7,650 nucleotides of DNA from an uncultured Sphingomonadales bacterium (lineage in GTDB: Bacteria; Pseudomonadota; Alphaproteobacteria; Sphingomonadales; Sphingomonadaceae), in the NCBI GenBank assembly GCA_903958285.1, contig CAJBSR010000326.1, positions 1-7,650 of the forward strand, given 5' to 3'. A program made the position numbers and the translations under genes. A model generated the notes under the pieces. That model saw nothing but the letters and a program-made list of their open reading frames with translations. It was not told the DNA's origin and did not search any database. Shown here piece after piece: positions 1 through 7,208 of the stretch (positions within the stretch are counted from its first letter, which is position 1; each line of letters opens with the position of its first letter).

Positions 1-14
1 GAGGAGAGACCGGA

Positions 15-1421
15 TCATCGCACCGGTTCCGTTTCCAGATTGCGGTCAAGCATTTCAATCTGTGCCAGCTCACCCGAAAGATCGAGGCTGCGGCAAAGGA
101 TGAGATAGACCGCTGCCGAAACAGGCAATCCAATCAACATCGAGATATCCGCTCCGCCGAGCGCCTTTGCGACGGGCCCCACATAGAGCTCCGTCTTAAA
201 GAACGGGATCATCGCAATGAAGCCGACAGCGTAAGATGTGAGCCCACGCCAGTTCCACCGGCCATAGAGCCCATCTGCCATGAACATGGCGCGGATCGAA
301 TAGCGGCCCTTCCGCACGAAGAAGAAGTCCACGAGGTTGATCGCGGTCCAAGGCGTGAAGAGATAGACGAGCACCGCGAGGAACGCCTCCAGCGCATGGA
401 GCACATTGCCACTGAGGGCGAGCGATAGGGCCAATGAAGTCCCGAGGACGGCGACCAGCGCCATAATCCGTGAGGCTATGCCGAGCCGGATCGGGGTCAC
501 ACTATCGACCACGCTGAGCATGGTGAGCGAGGCGCCATAAAGGTTGAGCGAGGTGATCGTGATCAACCCGCCAAAGCTGCTGACCAGCATGATCACACCA
601 AACCCGCCAAACATCGCGTCCGCGCTGTGGCGCAGAGCGACAACAATATCTGCGTTGGAAAAAGCAGCGGCAGCAAATGCGCCGACGAGCATCATCCACG
701 CACCGCCGATGAACGCCCCCCAGAAGGTCCAGAAGAACGAAGCGCGGATGCCCACTTCACGCGGCAAATAGCGCGAATAGTCCGAGACGTAGATGGACCA
801 GCTCAGCTGGTATCCTGCAGCAGCAAAGAACTGGACGAGGAACAATGTGGGTTTGAACGGACCAGGTTGCAGCAGCGTCGTGAGATCAACGACCGCGAAG
901 AACCCGACAGTATAAACCGCCAGCACCGCCAGCATAAGGTAGGCGAGCAAGCGCTGCGCCTTGTGGATCAGATCATATCCTGCAGCCGCGATGAGGGCGG
1001 CGAGGATTGCGAAAACCACGATCGTCGGCCCTTCAGGCAGGCCGACCAGTTCCTTGACCGTACTCGCCGCCAGCGACTGGTTGAGGGCGTTGAACCCAAT
1101 ATAGGTCACAAGCGCAACAACCCAGACGAGCAGTGCCCCCAAATAGCCGAACTGGGGACGCGATTGGATCATCTGCGGCAGGCCAAGCTGCGGCCCTTGC
1201 GAACAATGCAGCGCCATCAGTACGGTGCCGAGTACGCAACCTCCAATCACCGCGAGGCTTGACCAGAACAGGTCTAGCCCGCCCACCACGCTGATCGCGC
1301 CCGTGGCAAGGGTCGCCAGATGCGCGTCGCCGGTGAACCACACCGGCCAAAGATGCCGCACTTCGCCGCGCCGCTCCGCCAGAGGGACGTAGTCGATCGA
1401 ACGGGTTTCAATCATGGCCAT
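15..1421 (-). CDS. NCS1-family (cytosine/purine permease-like) transporter, probable carnitine or quaternary-amine importer
   Basis: This 468-residue polytopic inner-membrane protein has about twelve hydrophobic segments, the usual length and layout of the nucleobase:cation symporter-1 family. Family landmarks visible are GPQLGLPQMIQSRPQFG (76-92) near TM2, the SDYSRYLP motif (213-220) after TM6, and TPWTAINLVDFF (356-367) late in the protein, followed by a basic RKGRYSI stretch. NCS1 proteins are LeuT-fold secondary symporters, usually for cytosine, allantoin, hydantoins or vitamins. Here the gene is last in the carnitine operon, 36 nt after the dehydrogenase gene, so import of carnitine or a related trimethylammonium compound is the contextual inference; sequence alone does not fix the substrate. 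The ATG at 1421 is preferred because a GGGGGAGA ribosome-binding site lies 6 nt upstream; a second in-frame ATG two codons later is less well placed. The gap to the previous gene contains the palindrome AAAAGCTTTT (1440-1449), too short to call a terminator. Confidence 0.93.
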   Translation of the reverse strand: MAMIETRSIDYVPLAERRGEVRHLWPVWFTGDAHLATLATGAISVVGGLDLFWSSLAVIGGCVLGTVLMALHCSQGPQLGLPQMIQSRPQFGYLGALLVWVVALVTYIGFNALNQSLAASTVKELVGLPEGPTIVVFAILAALIAAAGYDLIHKAQRLLAYLMLAVLAVYTVGFFAVVDLTTLLQPGPFKPTLFLVQFFAAAGYQLSWSIYVSDYSRYLPREVGIRASFFWTFWGAFIGGAWMMLVGAFAAAAFSNADIVVALRHSADAMFGGFGVIMLVSSFGGLITITSLNLYGASLTMLSVVDSVTPIRLGIASRIMALVAVLGTSLALSLALSGNVLHALEAFLAVLVYLFTPWTAINLVDFFFVRKGRYSIRAMFMADGLYGRWNWRGLTSYAVGFIAMIPFFKTELYVGPVAKALGGADISMLIGLPVSAAVYLILCRSLDLSGELAQIEMLDRNLETEPVR

Positions 1422-1457
1422 GCGGTATCTCCCCCACCCAAAAGCTTTTCTAGCCGA

Positions 1458-2933
1458 TTAGCCGGGCATCTTTATCTGGCGGCCCATACCCTCAGGTAGC
1501 GGCAGTTGGGCCTGACCTGCAATGAGGGCCTGTGTCGCGTCCTGCATGACCTGAGGAGCCGGGGCCGATTTCTCGGCCTTGGCATCAACATGGACCAGCA
1601 TATGCTCAGCAGTCGCGATCACCGCGTCCTGCTTCAGGCTGACCATCTCGTTGAACAGATGCAGGCGTTTGGCGTCGGCGGCCAGCACGCGGGTGCGAAC
1701 CTCAATAGGTTCCCCCAGTCGCGACTGGCCGAGATGCCGAATATGCGTCTCAACGGTGTACCAAGAATGGCCCGCCGCGACATAGTCTGCGCCCGCACCG
1801 ATCTTGGCCAGCACCACATCTGTCGCATCACCAAACAGCTTGAGATAGCAATATTCGGTCATGTGTTCGTTATAGTCGATCCACTCGGGTTGAACTGGCG
1901 TGGAGATGGTCAAGAGCCGCCCGTCGGGTCCTGTCGATCCAATATCAGCAGGCCCGCCATCCAGCCGCAAACGATGCGCACGTGCTACGGCACCTGCTGC
2001 AAAATCGTTACGCTCCAACGCATGGGTCAAATCGACGAGGCAATCATCACGCAGCTTTTCATAGGTGCGCAGATCGATGCCGCCCGCCTGTTCATCGGAC
2101 TGGCGCGAAATTGTATCGATCAGCTCATCGGTGAGCTTCGGGCCGATCAACTTGGTCCAAGGCCATTCCATGGACGGGCCGAACTGGTGCAGGAAGTGCC
2201 GCATCCCATCCTCACCGCCGGCAAGGCGGTAGACGAGGAACGTGCCCATAAACGACCAACGCATTCCTGCGCCAAAGCGGATTGCGTCATCAATTTCAGA
2301 GGCGGTCGCAATGCCGTCATTGATCAGCCACAGTGCCTCACGCCACACAGCTTCCAGCAGGCGGTCCGCGATGAACCCGTCAATCTCCTTGCGGACGTGC
2401 AGCACCTTCATGCCGATCCGTTCATAGACGGACGCCGCAATATCCTTCGTCGCCTGACTGGTGAGGTCCCCGCCGCAGATTTCGACGAGCGGCAGCAGAT
2501 AGACCGGATTAAACGGATGGCCGACGACCAGCCGATCGGGCCGCGCCATGTTCGCCTGCAGCTTGGACGGAAGAAGGCCCGAGGTGGACGAGCCAATCAC
2601 CGCATGGGCAGGCATCGCTGCGTCGATCTCGGCGAGCAGTCGGACTTTCAGGTCCTCGCGTTCGGGCAGGCTTTCCTGAATAAAATCAGCATCGCGCACC
2701 GCGTCGGCCAGCGAAGCGGCGAACGTCACTGTGCCTTCGGCGGGCAGTGCCTGACCGAACAGCCGGGTCAACGCCCTGCGCGCATTGGCGAGCACCGCTG
2801 CTGTCTTGCGCTCAATCTCCGGGTCAGGATCATAGACCGACACATCGATCCCATTAAGCGCAAAGCGCGCCGCCCAGCCCGCGCCGATGACGCCGCCGCC
2901 GACAATCCCGACTTTACGGATCTCGTGTGCCAT
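1458..2933 (-). CDS. lcdH: L-carnitine 3-dehydrogenase fused to a C-terminal betainyl-CoA thioesterase domain
   Basis: This 491-residue cytosolic enzyme belongs to the 3-hydroxyacyl-CoA dehydrogenase superfamily. Residues 1-185 form an NAD-binding Rossmann domain with GGGVIG (12-17), acidic D35 at the end of strand 2 (NAD preference), QESLPE (86-91), SSTSG (115-119) and GHPFNP (138-143). H139 and E151 have the 12-residue spacing of the family's catalytic His-Glu dyad. Residues about 185-320 are the C-terminal dehydrogenase domain. Residues about 343-450 add a single hot-dog thioesterase domain with WIDYNEHM (351-358), where D353 is the likely catalytic acid. Known L-carnitine dehydrogenases (EC 1.1.1.108) of rhizobia carry this same extension, and thioesterases of this type release glycine betaine from betainyl-CoA. 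The protein would therefore do the first and third steps, with the upstream BKACE gene supplying the second. The start ATG follows an AGGAG site that overlaps the BKACE stop codon, suggesting coupled translation. A general 3-hydroxyacyl-CoA dehydrogenase is the alternative; the fusion and neighbours argue against it. Confidence 0.93.
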   Translation of the reverse strand: MAHEIRKVGIVGGGVIGAGWAARFALNGIDVSVYDPDPEIERKTAAVLANARRALTRLFGQALPAEGTVTFAASLADAVRDADFIQESLPEREDLKVRLLAEIDAAMPAHAVIGSSTSGLLPSKLQANMARPDRLVVGHPFNPVYLLPLVEICGGDLTSQATKDIAASVYERIGMKVLHVRKEIDGFIADRLLEAVWREALWLINDGIATASEIDDAIRFGAGMRWSFMGTFLVYRLAGGEDGMRHFLHQFGPSMEWPWTKLIGPKLTDELIDTISRQSDEQAGGIDLRTYEKLRDDCLVDLTHALERNDFAAGAVARAHRLRLDGGPADIGSTGPDGRLLTISTPVQPEWIDYNEHMTEYCYLKLFGDATDVVLAKIGAGADYVAAGHSWYTVETHIRHLGQSRLGEPIEVRTRVLAADAKRLHLFNEMVSLKQDAVIATAEHMLVHVDAKAEKSAPAPQVMQDATQALIAGQAQLPLPEGMGRQIKMPG

Positions 2934-2943
2934 GTTCCGCTTG

Positions 2944-2948
2944 CTCCT
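2944..2948 (-). promoter_or_regulatory. Ribosome binding site overlapping the upstream stop codon (translational coupling)
   Basis: On the minus strand the BKACE gene ends CGCTAG and continues as GAG, so the AGGAG Shine-Dalgarno element shares its first two bases with the TAG stop. It lies 10 nt before the ATG at 2933 of the dehydrogenase-thioesterase gene. A ribosome finishing BKACE would sit on this site, which favours matched production of the two enzymes. The coupling is inferred; the overlap is seen directly. Confidence 0.7.
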
Positions 2949-3837
2949 AGCGCTTGGTCAGCTTGAGTTTGGTGCGGACTTCGGCGGGGCTCATGATGCG
3001 CGCGCCCATTCCGGTCAGGATCTGCACCGCACGTTCGACCAACTGGCCATTGCTCGCAAACTCACCGCGCCCGAGATAAAGGTTGTCCTCTAGGCCCACG
3101 CGCACATTGCCGCCTGCCAGTGCCGCCATGGCGACGAAGGGAAGCTGGTTCCGCCCGATGGAAAAACCGCTGAAGATCGCTCCTGGCGGCAATTGGTGGA
3201 CCATCGCCATGGTCGTGAGCGGATCATCCGGCGCGCCATAGGGGATGCCCATGCACAGCTGGATCATCACAGGATCATCCAGCAGACCGTCGCGGATCAT
3301 CTCCTTCGCGAACACGAGGTGGCCGGTGTCGAAGACTTCCAGTTCCGGTCGCACGCCGAGGCGCTGCACTTCAGCGGCCATGGTGCGCAACATGCCGGGC
3401 GTGTTGGTCATCACATAATCGGCTTCGGCGAAGTTCATTGTGCCGCAATCGAGCGTGCAAATCTCCGGCAGCAGCTCCTGCACATGGAGAAGTCGCTCCA
3501 TCGGTCCGACCATGTCAGTGCCGGCAGGATCGAGCGGGAAGGGATTTTCGCCCGGGCCAAAGACGATATCGCCGCCCATACCGGCGGTCAGGTTGATCAC
3601 GACGTCCGTGTCGCTGGCGCGTATCCGCTCCACCACTTCGCGGTAGAGCGCCACATCGCGGCTACCCTTACCCGTTTCGGGATCACGCACATGGATATGG
3701 GCAATTGCGGCCCCTGCGCGCGCCGCTTCAATCGCGGCATCGGCGATTTGTGCAGGGGTGATCGGCAAAGCGGGATGCTTATCTGCGGTGGCGCCCGAGC
3801 CGGTCACGGCGCAGGTGATAAACGTTTCAAAATTCAT
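2947..3837 (-). CDS. BKACE (DUF849) beta-keto acid cleavage enzyme, probable 3-dehydrocarnitine:acetyl-CoA cleavage enzyme
   Basis: This 296-residue protein is the usual length for the BKACE/3-keto-5-aminohexanoate cleavage family, zinc-dependent TIM-barrel enzymes that convert a beta-keto acid plus acetyl-CoA to acetoacetate plus a new acyl-CoA. The zinc-binding HIHVRD motif gives H47 and H49, and GLEDN supplies E250. R246, E250 and D251 keep the spacing I recall for Arg226, Glu230 and Asp231 of the characterised Kce enzyme. Other family landmarks are ITCAVTGSG near the N-terminus, INLTAGMGG (81-89), and [13 protein letters not shown] (221-233). Beside a carnitine dehydrogenase-thioesterase, the substrate is most likely 3-dehydrocarnitine, giving betainyl-CoA and acetoacetate. 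The frame stays open 210 nt further upstream, but ATG 3837 is chosen: it begins the conserved domain, has AGAGGA six nt before it, and a longer start would run through the candidate operator and into the divergent regulator gene. It is the first gene of the operon, 13 nt before the dehydrogenase gene. Confidence 0.93.
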   Translation of the reverse strand: MNFETFITCAVTGSGATADKHPALPITPAQIADAAIEAARAGAAIAHIHVRDPETGKGSRDVALYREVVERIRASDTDVVINLTAGMGGDIVFGPGENPFPLDPAGTDMVGPMERLLHVQELLPEICTLDCGTMNFAEADYVMTNTPGMLRTMAAEVQRLGVRPELEVFDTGHLVFAKEMIRDGLLDDPVMIQLCMGIPYGAPDDPLTTMAMVHQLPPGAIFSGFSIGRNQLPFVAMAALAGGNVRVGLEDNLYLGRGEFASNGQLVERAVQILTGMGARIMSPAEVRTKLKLTKR

Positions 3838-3890
3838 GGCATATCCTCTTATCCTGATCCGCAGCTTAGCTCGTGACGGCCCGAAACAAA

Positions 3891-3925
3891 TCGTAAAAGG
3901 CGACAAATGATTGCAAAAAGCGACA
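3891..3925 (-). promoter_or_regulatory. Candidate operator for the GlxA/CdhR-type regulator: two direct repeats, 20-bp offset
   Basis: Two 15-nt copies in the same orientation lie at 3891-3905 and 3911-3925 and match at 12 of 15 positions. Read on the minus strand they are TGTCGCTTTTTGCAA and TGTCGCCTTTTACGA. A 20-bp offset is about two helical turns, as expected for AraC-family proteins that bind tandem half-sites. The TGTCGC start also resembles, from memory, half-sites of Pseudomonas ArgR, which has the same domain architecture as the adjacent regulator. The repeats lie 54-88 nt upstream of the BKACE start codon and in the orientation of that operon, a position suited to activation, and 22 nt or more before the preferred regulator start, so autoregulation is possible. 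No convincing sigma-70 promoter is visible downstream of the repeats, which fits an activator-dependent promoter. Binding itself is inference. Confidence 0.6.
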
Positions 3926-3946
3926 TTCCCTGACACGCCCAATGGT

Positions 3947-4900
3947 ATGACGCAATCGCTCGCCTTCATCCTGATGCCCGGCTTTTCGGCGATTGCCTTT
4001 TTCGCAGCGCTTGAACCTCTTCGCATTGCCAACCGCCTGTCGGGCAAAGCTCTTTTTACTTGGACAATCCACGCCCCCGATGGGGACTATGCCGCGGCCT
4101 CCAACGGCATGCAGCTCCGCTCTGATGGGGCCCTGCCCGAAGCTCCCCATACGCTGGTGATCTGTGCAGGCTTTGATCCGCTCGACCGCGTCCGCCCGGC
4201 CCTGCTGGGGCAGATCCGCCGCATGTGGCGTGCGGGCTGCCAGATCGGGTCCATCGATACCGGCGCCTTTGTGCTGGCCGAGGCGGGTATATTGGGGCGG
4301 GAGATGATCACGCTCCACTGGGAAGCGGCAGAGGACTTCCGTCGCCGCTATCCCCGGATACCGGTGTCGACCGAACTCTATGAACGCCATGCCCGGCTGA
4401 TCACCTGTGCAGGCGGCACCGCGGCGATGGACATGATGCTGGACGACATTGCAGCCAGCCATGGCCTTGCGCTCGCCCAAGCTGTTTCAGACCAGCTTAT
4501 CCATGATCGCATCCGCCCCGCCAGCGCGCCGCAGCGCACCGTAATGGGCCCCCAGACACAATTTGCGGGGCCAATCGTTAGGCGCCTTGGCGCGGCGATG
4601 GAACGCGGGATTTCCGAGGGACGCCCTCTCACCGCCATCCTCGCGGCTGAGGGCATCCATCGTCGCCAAGCGGAGAGGCTATTCGAGGCGGAGCTGGGCA
4701 TGAGCCCCGGGCGCTTTTACCGCACGCTGCGCCTCCGCCATGCCGTGGACCTCATGCGGCAGACGGGAATGCCGGTCCATGAAGCGGCGTTGGCTGCGGG
4801 CTTTTCCTCACAGCCGGTCTTTTCGCGGGCATGTCGGCAGCAATTTGGCCTGTCCCCGCGCGAAATTCTTGCAGGGTCCGAACTCGCGACGGTGGATTGA
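3947..4900 (+). CDS. GlxA/CdhR-type transcriptional regulator (DJ-1/PfpI-like domain plus AraC HTH)
   Basis: This 317-residue cytosolic DNA-binding protein begins with a DJ-1/PfpI (class I amidotransferase-like) domain, about residues 4-165, with [19 protein letters not shown] and [13 protein letters not shown] (102-114). The position often holding a cysteine nucleophile in active DJ-1/PfpI enzymes is D104 here, so the domain is probably a ligand sensor, as usual in this regulator family. An AraC-type double helix-turn-helix follows at about 205-310, ending with [20 protein letters not shown] and FGLSPREIL. Regulators of this architecture control carnitine (CdhR), arginine (ArgR) and betaine (GbdR) catabolism in pseudomonads. 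Divergent placement next to a carnitine operon makes it the likely carnitine-responsive activator. ATG 3947 is preferred over an in-frame TTG at 3911 because the TTG start would place a half-site of the candidate operator inside the coding region; neither start has a strong ribosome-binding site, though AAAAGG precedes the TTG by 10 nt. The gene converges with the SDR gene over 16 nt. Confidence 0.92.
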   Translation: MTQSLAFILMPGFSAIAFFAALEPLRIANRLSGKALFTWTIHAPDGDYAAASNGMQLRSDGALPEAPHTLVICAGFDPLDRVRPALLGQIRRMWRAGCQIGSIDTGAFVLAEAGILGREMITLHWEAAEDFRRRYPRIPVSTELYERHARLITCAGGTAAMDMMLDDIAASHGLALAQAVSDQLIHDRIRPASAPQRTVMGPQTQFAGPIVRRLGAAMERGISEGRPLTAILAAEGIHRRQAERLFEAELGMSPGRFYRTLRLRHAVDLMRQTGMPVHEAALAAGFSSQPVFSRACRQQFGLSPREILAGSELATVD

Positions 4901-4916
4901 GCGGGTCCAGCCTAGG

Positions 4917-5708
4917 TCAGGCGTCCATATCGAGCGATAGGCTCTCCGTATGGCCGTCAATCGCGAGTGCCTGCCCCGAAATCCGTTGTCCGGCGGGTGA
5001 AGTAAGGAACCGCACCATGCCCACGATATCGTCATTGGTCGCAAAGACCCGGAGCGAGGATTGGCGCTTATATTCTCGTTCCACCTCATCGACCGTTAGG
5101 CCGCGTGCAGAGGCATCCGCGGCAATCACCCGGTCAATTCGCGGCCCTTCGACACTTGCGGGGCAGAGCGCGTTGGCGCGGATGCCCTCGGGGCCGAGTT
5201 CCATCGCCAACGTCTTCGTCAGGCCGATCAGTGCCCATTTGCTAGCCACATAAGGCCCACGCAAGGGACAGCCCAATAGCCCGGCGTTGGAACTCATCGT
5301 GATAATAGAGCCGCCCGCCCCCTTGGCGCGCAGCAAGGGGATCGCGCGCCGCGTCATCAGGAACATGCCGTTGATATTGATATCAATGGTCCGCAGCCAA
5401 TCCTCCACCGGTTGGTCCTCCAGCCGGGCTGTGGGGCCAGAAACGCCGGCATTGTTCACGAGGAGATCAATCCCCGAGAGACCTGCGCGCGCCAGATCCG
5501 TTTCCACCGCGTGGAAGAAGGCGCCGACGGCAGCGGCGTCACTCACATCGCAGACATGAGCCAAGAGCGACGGATCGGTCTGCGCCAGCGCAATCAGCGC
5601 GGCCTCATCCTGGTCGCAGACATAAACCCGCCAGCCGTCGGCACTAAGACCACGGGCGATGGCAAGACCGATGCCGCTTGCGGCGGCGGAGATGATGGCA
5701 GTCTGCAT
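4917..5708 (-). CDS. SDR-family NAD-dependent dehydrogenase/reductase (classical type)
   Basis: This 263-residue soluble enzyme is a typical classical short-chain dehydrogenase. Visible landmarks are the cofactor loop SAAASGIG (7-14), D32 after the second strand (NAD(H) preference), CDV (53-55), NNAG (85-88), and the catalytic set around N111, S140, Y153 and K157 (YVASK at 153-157). The C-terminal ISGQALAIDG (244-253) is also standard. The cofactor loop departs from the consensus TGxxxGxG: serine and alanine replace the first threonine and glycine, which is uncommon though conservative. The substrate cannot be read from the sequence; it oxidises or reduces a hydroxyl/carbonyl group. It lies 34 nt after an FAD-dependent oxidoreductase gene on the same strand, so the two probably share a transcript. 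The ATG at 5708 opens directly into the first Rossmann strand; its ribosome-binding site is weak (only GAGA about 12 nt upstream), so translation may depend on the upstream gene. Confidence 0.92.
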   Translation of the reverse strand: MQTAIISAAASGIGLAIARGLSADGWRVYVCDQDEAALIALAQTDPSLLAHVCDVSDAAAVGAFFHAVETDLARAGLSGIDLLVNNAGVSGPTARLEDQPVEDWLRTIDININGMFLMTRRAIPLLRAKGAGGSIITMSSNAGLLGCPLRGPYVASKWALIGLTKTLAMELGPEGIRANALCPASVEGPRIDRVIAADASARGLTVDEVEREYKRQSSLRVFATNDDIVGMVRFLTSPAGQRISGQALAIDGHTESLSLDMDA

Positions 5709-5742
5709 GGGCTTTAAGTGTCTCGGATGTGGGGCATTTCGG

Positions 5743-7074
5743 TTAGGCCACAGCCTCTAAGGCGGGGGCATGACGGCGCAGGGCGTCCCCGCCAATGCCC
5801 CTCATTCCCTGCGCAGCAAGCGAGGCCACAATAGCTGCATGGTCGAGCGCTTGGACCGGCATCCCGCCCGCGAGCGCCATTGCCGCCGCTGTGCCCGCCG
5901 CCTGCCCCATGGCCATGCACTGCGGCATCCCGCGCACTGAGGCGAAGGCGGCCGGATCAGCGCAAACCAAACGTCCGGCGAACAGCAGGTTCCCGATGCT
6001 TTCGGGCACCATCGCGCGGAACGGGATGGTGTAATAATCACCTTCGGCCACAATCGCTTCGTGGGTCATAGCGGTATCGCTGCGCATGACATCATCGATG
6101 GGATTGTCGCAGCAGACGATGCCGTCGGCAGGCTTGGCTCCGGCAGAAAGGTCGCGGGCAAGGATGCGGTGCACGGCTTCAAGCTTGCGCGTCTCACGCA
6201 CGCCGACCGTTGGGCCCAGTTCGCTCATGCGCGCCTGTTCAAAGCCCGGCACACTCTCGATCAGGAACCGCGCGAGTTGATGGCAGCGCCGCCGCCCTTC
6301 CTGCGTCGCCTTTGCCACCTGCTGGGGATCAGTCCCATCCACGCCGCGGATATGGACCGAGTTGCAGAACACCGTATCGCGGTGGAACCCCTTCATCAGG
6401 TAGAGCTTGGCGAGGTCGGGATGCAGTCGCCCTTCAGCGATGCCTGCCGCGGCTTCCCTTTTGAAATAGGGATCGCCTTTGGAGAAGACGCGATCCCATG
6501 GGGCGTTCAGCATCGAGAAGGAGAGCGTGACCCCCATCATATTGCCGCGCCCGTCGCCGACCATGTACGGCACACCCGCGCGGGCGGAGAGATCGCCGTC
6601 GCCAGAGCAGTCGATCACCATGCCGGTTTCGATTGTCATTGGTCCGGTCCGGTCGGTGCAGTCGATACGGCAGATGCGGCCCTCTTCAATCACGGGCGCT
6701 CCTGCAAAGGTGTTCAGATGCACGTCGACGCCTGCATCCTCGAGCATCTGAAACATCACAAAGACAGCGGCTTCATGATCATAGATCACTTCATGCCCGA
6801 AGTTCTCAAGCGTTGAGGGCCGGACCTCAGCCATTGGCGGCTGCATGGCACAAAGCTGGTCGGTCAGGTCGGCGAACACGCCGCCAATGCTCCGGCCGGT
6901 TGGATAACCTCCGCCCCACGGCATGCCCGGGCAAAACGCCATCACACCGCCAATCTTGCTGGTCCCCTCAACCAACCGGACCCGCGCGCCCTGCCGCGCT
7001 GCGCCAAGCGCCGCCCCAAACCCGGCAGTGCCCCCGCCGATCACCAGAACATCCGTCGAAATATGTCGTTGCAT
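5743..7074 (-). CDS. FAD-dependent oxidoreductase (FAD_oxidored/GlcD-unrelated GR2-type flavoprotein), substrate unknown
   Basis: This 443-residue soluble flavoprotein has an N-terminal dinucleotide-binding motif GGGTAG (13-18) with E36 at the end of the second strand for the FAD ribose. DCSGDGDLSARAGVPY (155-170) is the second conserved FAD segment, GVRETRKLEAVHRI (291-304) is a motif typical of this family, and YTIPFRAMVPESIGNLLFAGR (from 348) leads into the C-terminal FAD-contact region with RGMPQCMAMGQAAGTAAA (381-398). This pattern matches the FAD_oxidored group, whose members are mostly uncharacterised. No membrane segment or signal peptide is seen. ATG 7074 is preferred over TTG 7077 because AAAAGG lies 5 nt upstream of the ATG but only 2 nt before the TTG. 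It is the first gene of a two-gene unit with the SDR gene, and its leader holds a long inverted repeat (7143-7208). A role in oxidising a carnitine-related or other amine or hydroxy acid is only a guess from context. Confidence 0.9.
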   Translation of the reverse strand: MQRHISTDVLVIGGGTAGFGAALGAARQGARVRLVEGTSKIGGVMAFCPGMPWGGGYPTGRSIGGVFADLTDQLCAMQPPMAEVRPSTLENFGHEVIYDHEAAVFVMFQMLEDAGVDVHLNTFAGAPVIEEGRICRIDCTDRTGPMTIETGMVIDCSGDGDLSARAGVPYMVGDGRGNMMGVTLSFSMLNAPWDRVFSKGDPYFKREAAAGIAEGRLHPDLAKLYLMKGFHRDTVFCNSVHIRGVDGTDPQQVAKATQEGRRRCHQLARFLIESVPGFEQARMSELGPTVGVRETRKLEAVHRILARDLSAGAKPADGIVCCDNPIDDVMRSDTAMTHEAIVAEGDYYTIPFRAMVPESIGNLLFAGRLVCADPAAFASVRGMPQCMAMGQAAGTAAAMALAGGMPVQALDHAAIVASLAAQGMRGIGGDALRRHAPALEAVA

Positions 7075-7120
7075 CAATGCCTTTTAGCCGATTGAGGCAC
7101 GAATACCACTGTGCTTTCAA

Positions 7121-7132
7121 ACGGGAACCCGT
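7121..7132. repeat. Short inverted repeat ACGGG-AA-CCCGT in the oxidoreductase leader
   Basis: Five-base arms at 7121-7125 and 7128-7132 are separated by two bases, about 47-58 nt before the oxidoreductase ATG. It could be a small dyad operator or a four-pair hairpin with a tetraloop in the leader RNA. A weaker pair GCAC (7097-7100) and GTGC (7111-7114) lies next to it. Short arms like these can arise by chance, so function is uncertain. Confidence 0.35.
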
Positions 7133-7142
7133 CTCAGAAATG

Positions 7143-7208
7143 TTTGCCGACCAGACTAGATCCTCAGCCCCTGACTTTGGATCATGCGGTTCAAGTCTGA
7201 CGGGCAAA
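7143..7208 (-). other. Nested inverted repeat, candidate structured leader RNA
   Basis: Outer arms 7143-7157 and 7194-7208 pair at TTTGCC/GGCAAA and CAGACT/AGTCTG, six bases each. The three bases between them give two G-U pairs and one C-C mismatch on the minus strand, but no pairs on the plus strand. Inside, GATCC (7159-7163) pairs with GGATC (7179-7183), and within that TCAG (7164-7167) pairs with CTGA (7171-7174). The strand preference points to an RNA transcribed in the sense of the oxidoreductase gene, ending about 68 nt before its start codon. No T-run follows the outer stem on either strand, so a simple intrinsic terminator is not supported. A CAGAC copy at 7211-7215 could pair with GTCTG (7195-7199) in an alternative hairpin. 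It could be a leader regulatory element, a small RNA, a processing stem after the tRNA, or a dispersed repeat. I do not recognise a known RNA family. Confidence 0.45.

Noticed and set aside
1506..2966. 486-codon plus-strand open frame antisense to the carnitine dehydrogenase gene
   Set aside because: Long antisense frames are common in GC-rich genes; the peptide is rich in Arg, His and Gln with no recognisable domain, while the minus strand encodes clear motifs.
3193..3876. Plus-strand open frame antisense to the BKACE gene
   Set aside because: It is a shadow of a well-supported gene, with a His/Arg-rich peptide and no family motif.
3838..4047. N-terminal extension of the BKACE frame up to 4047
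   Set aside because: The extension crosses the candidate operator and overlaps the divergent regulator gene, has no family similarity, and a good ribosome-binding site precedes ATG 3837.
4901..4916. Possible bidirectional terminator between the converging regulator and SDR genes
   Set aside because: The 16-nt gap contains only the short palindrome CCTAGG with no stem of useful length and no T-run.
6061..6816. 251-codon plus-strand open frame inside the FAD oxidoreductase gene
   Set aside because: It is antisense to conserved FAD-binding segments and shows no domain of its own.
7142..7208. Plus-strand tRNA-like sequence with a GGTTCAAGTC segment resembling a T loop
   Set aside because: The T stem does not pair, no D arm is recognisable, and the total length is too short; the bases are better explained by the nested inverted repeat.
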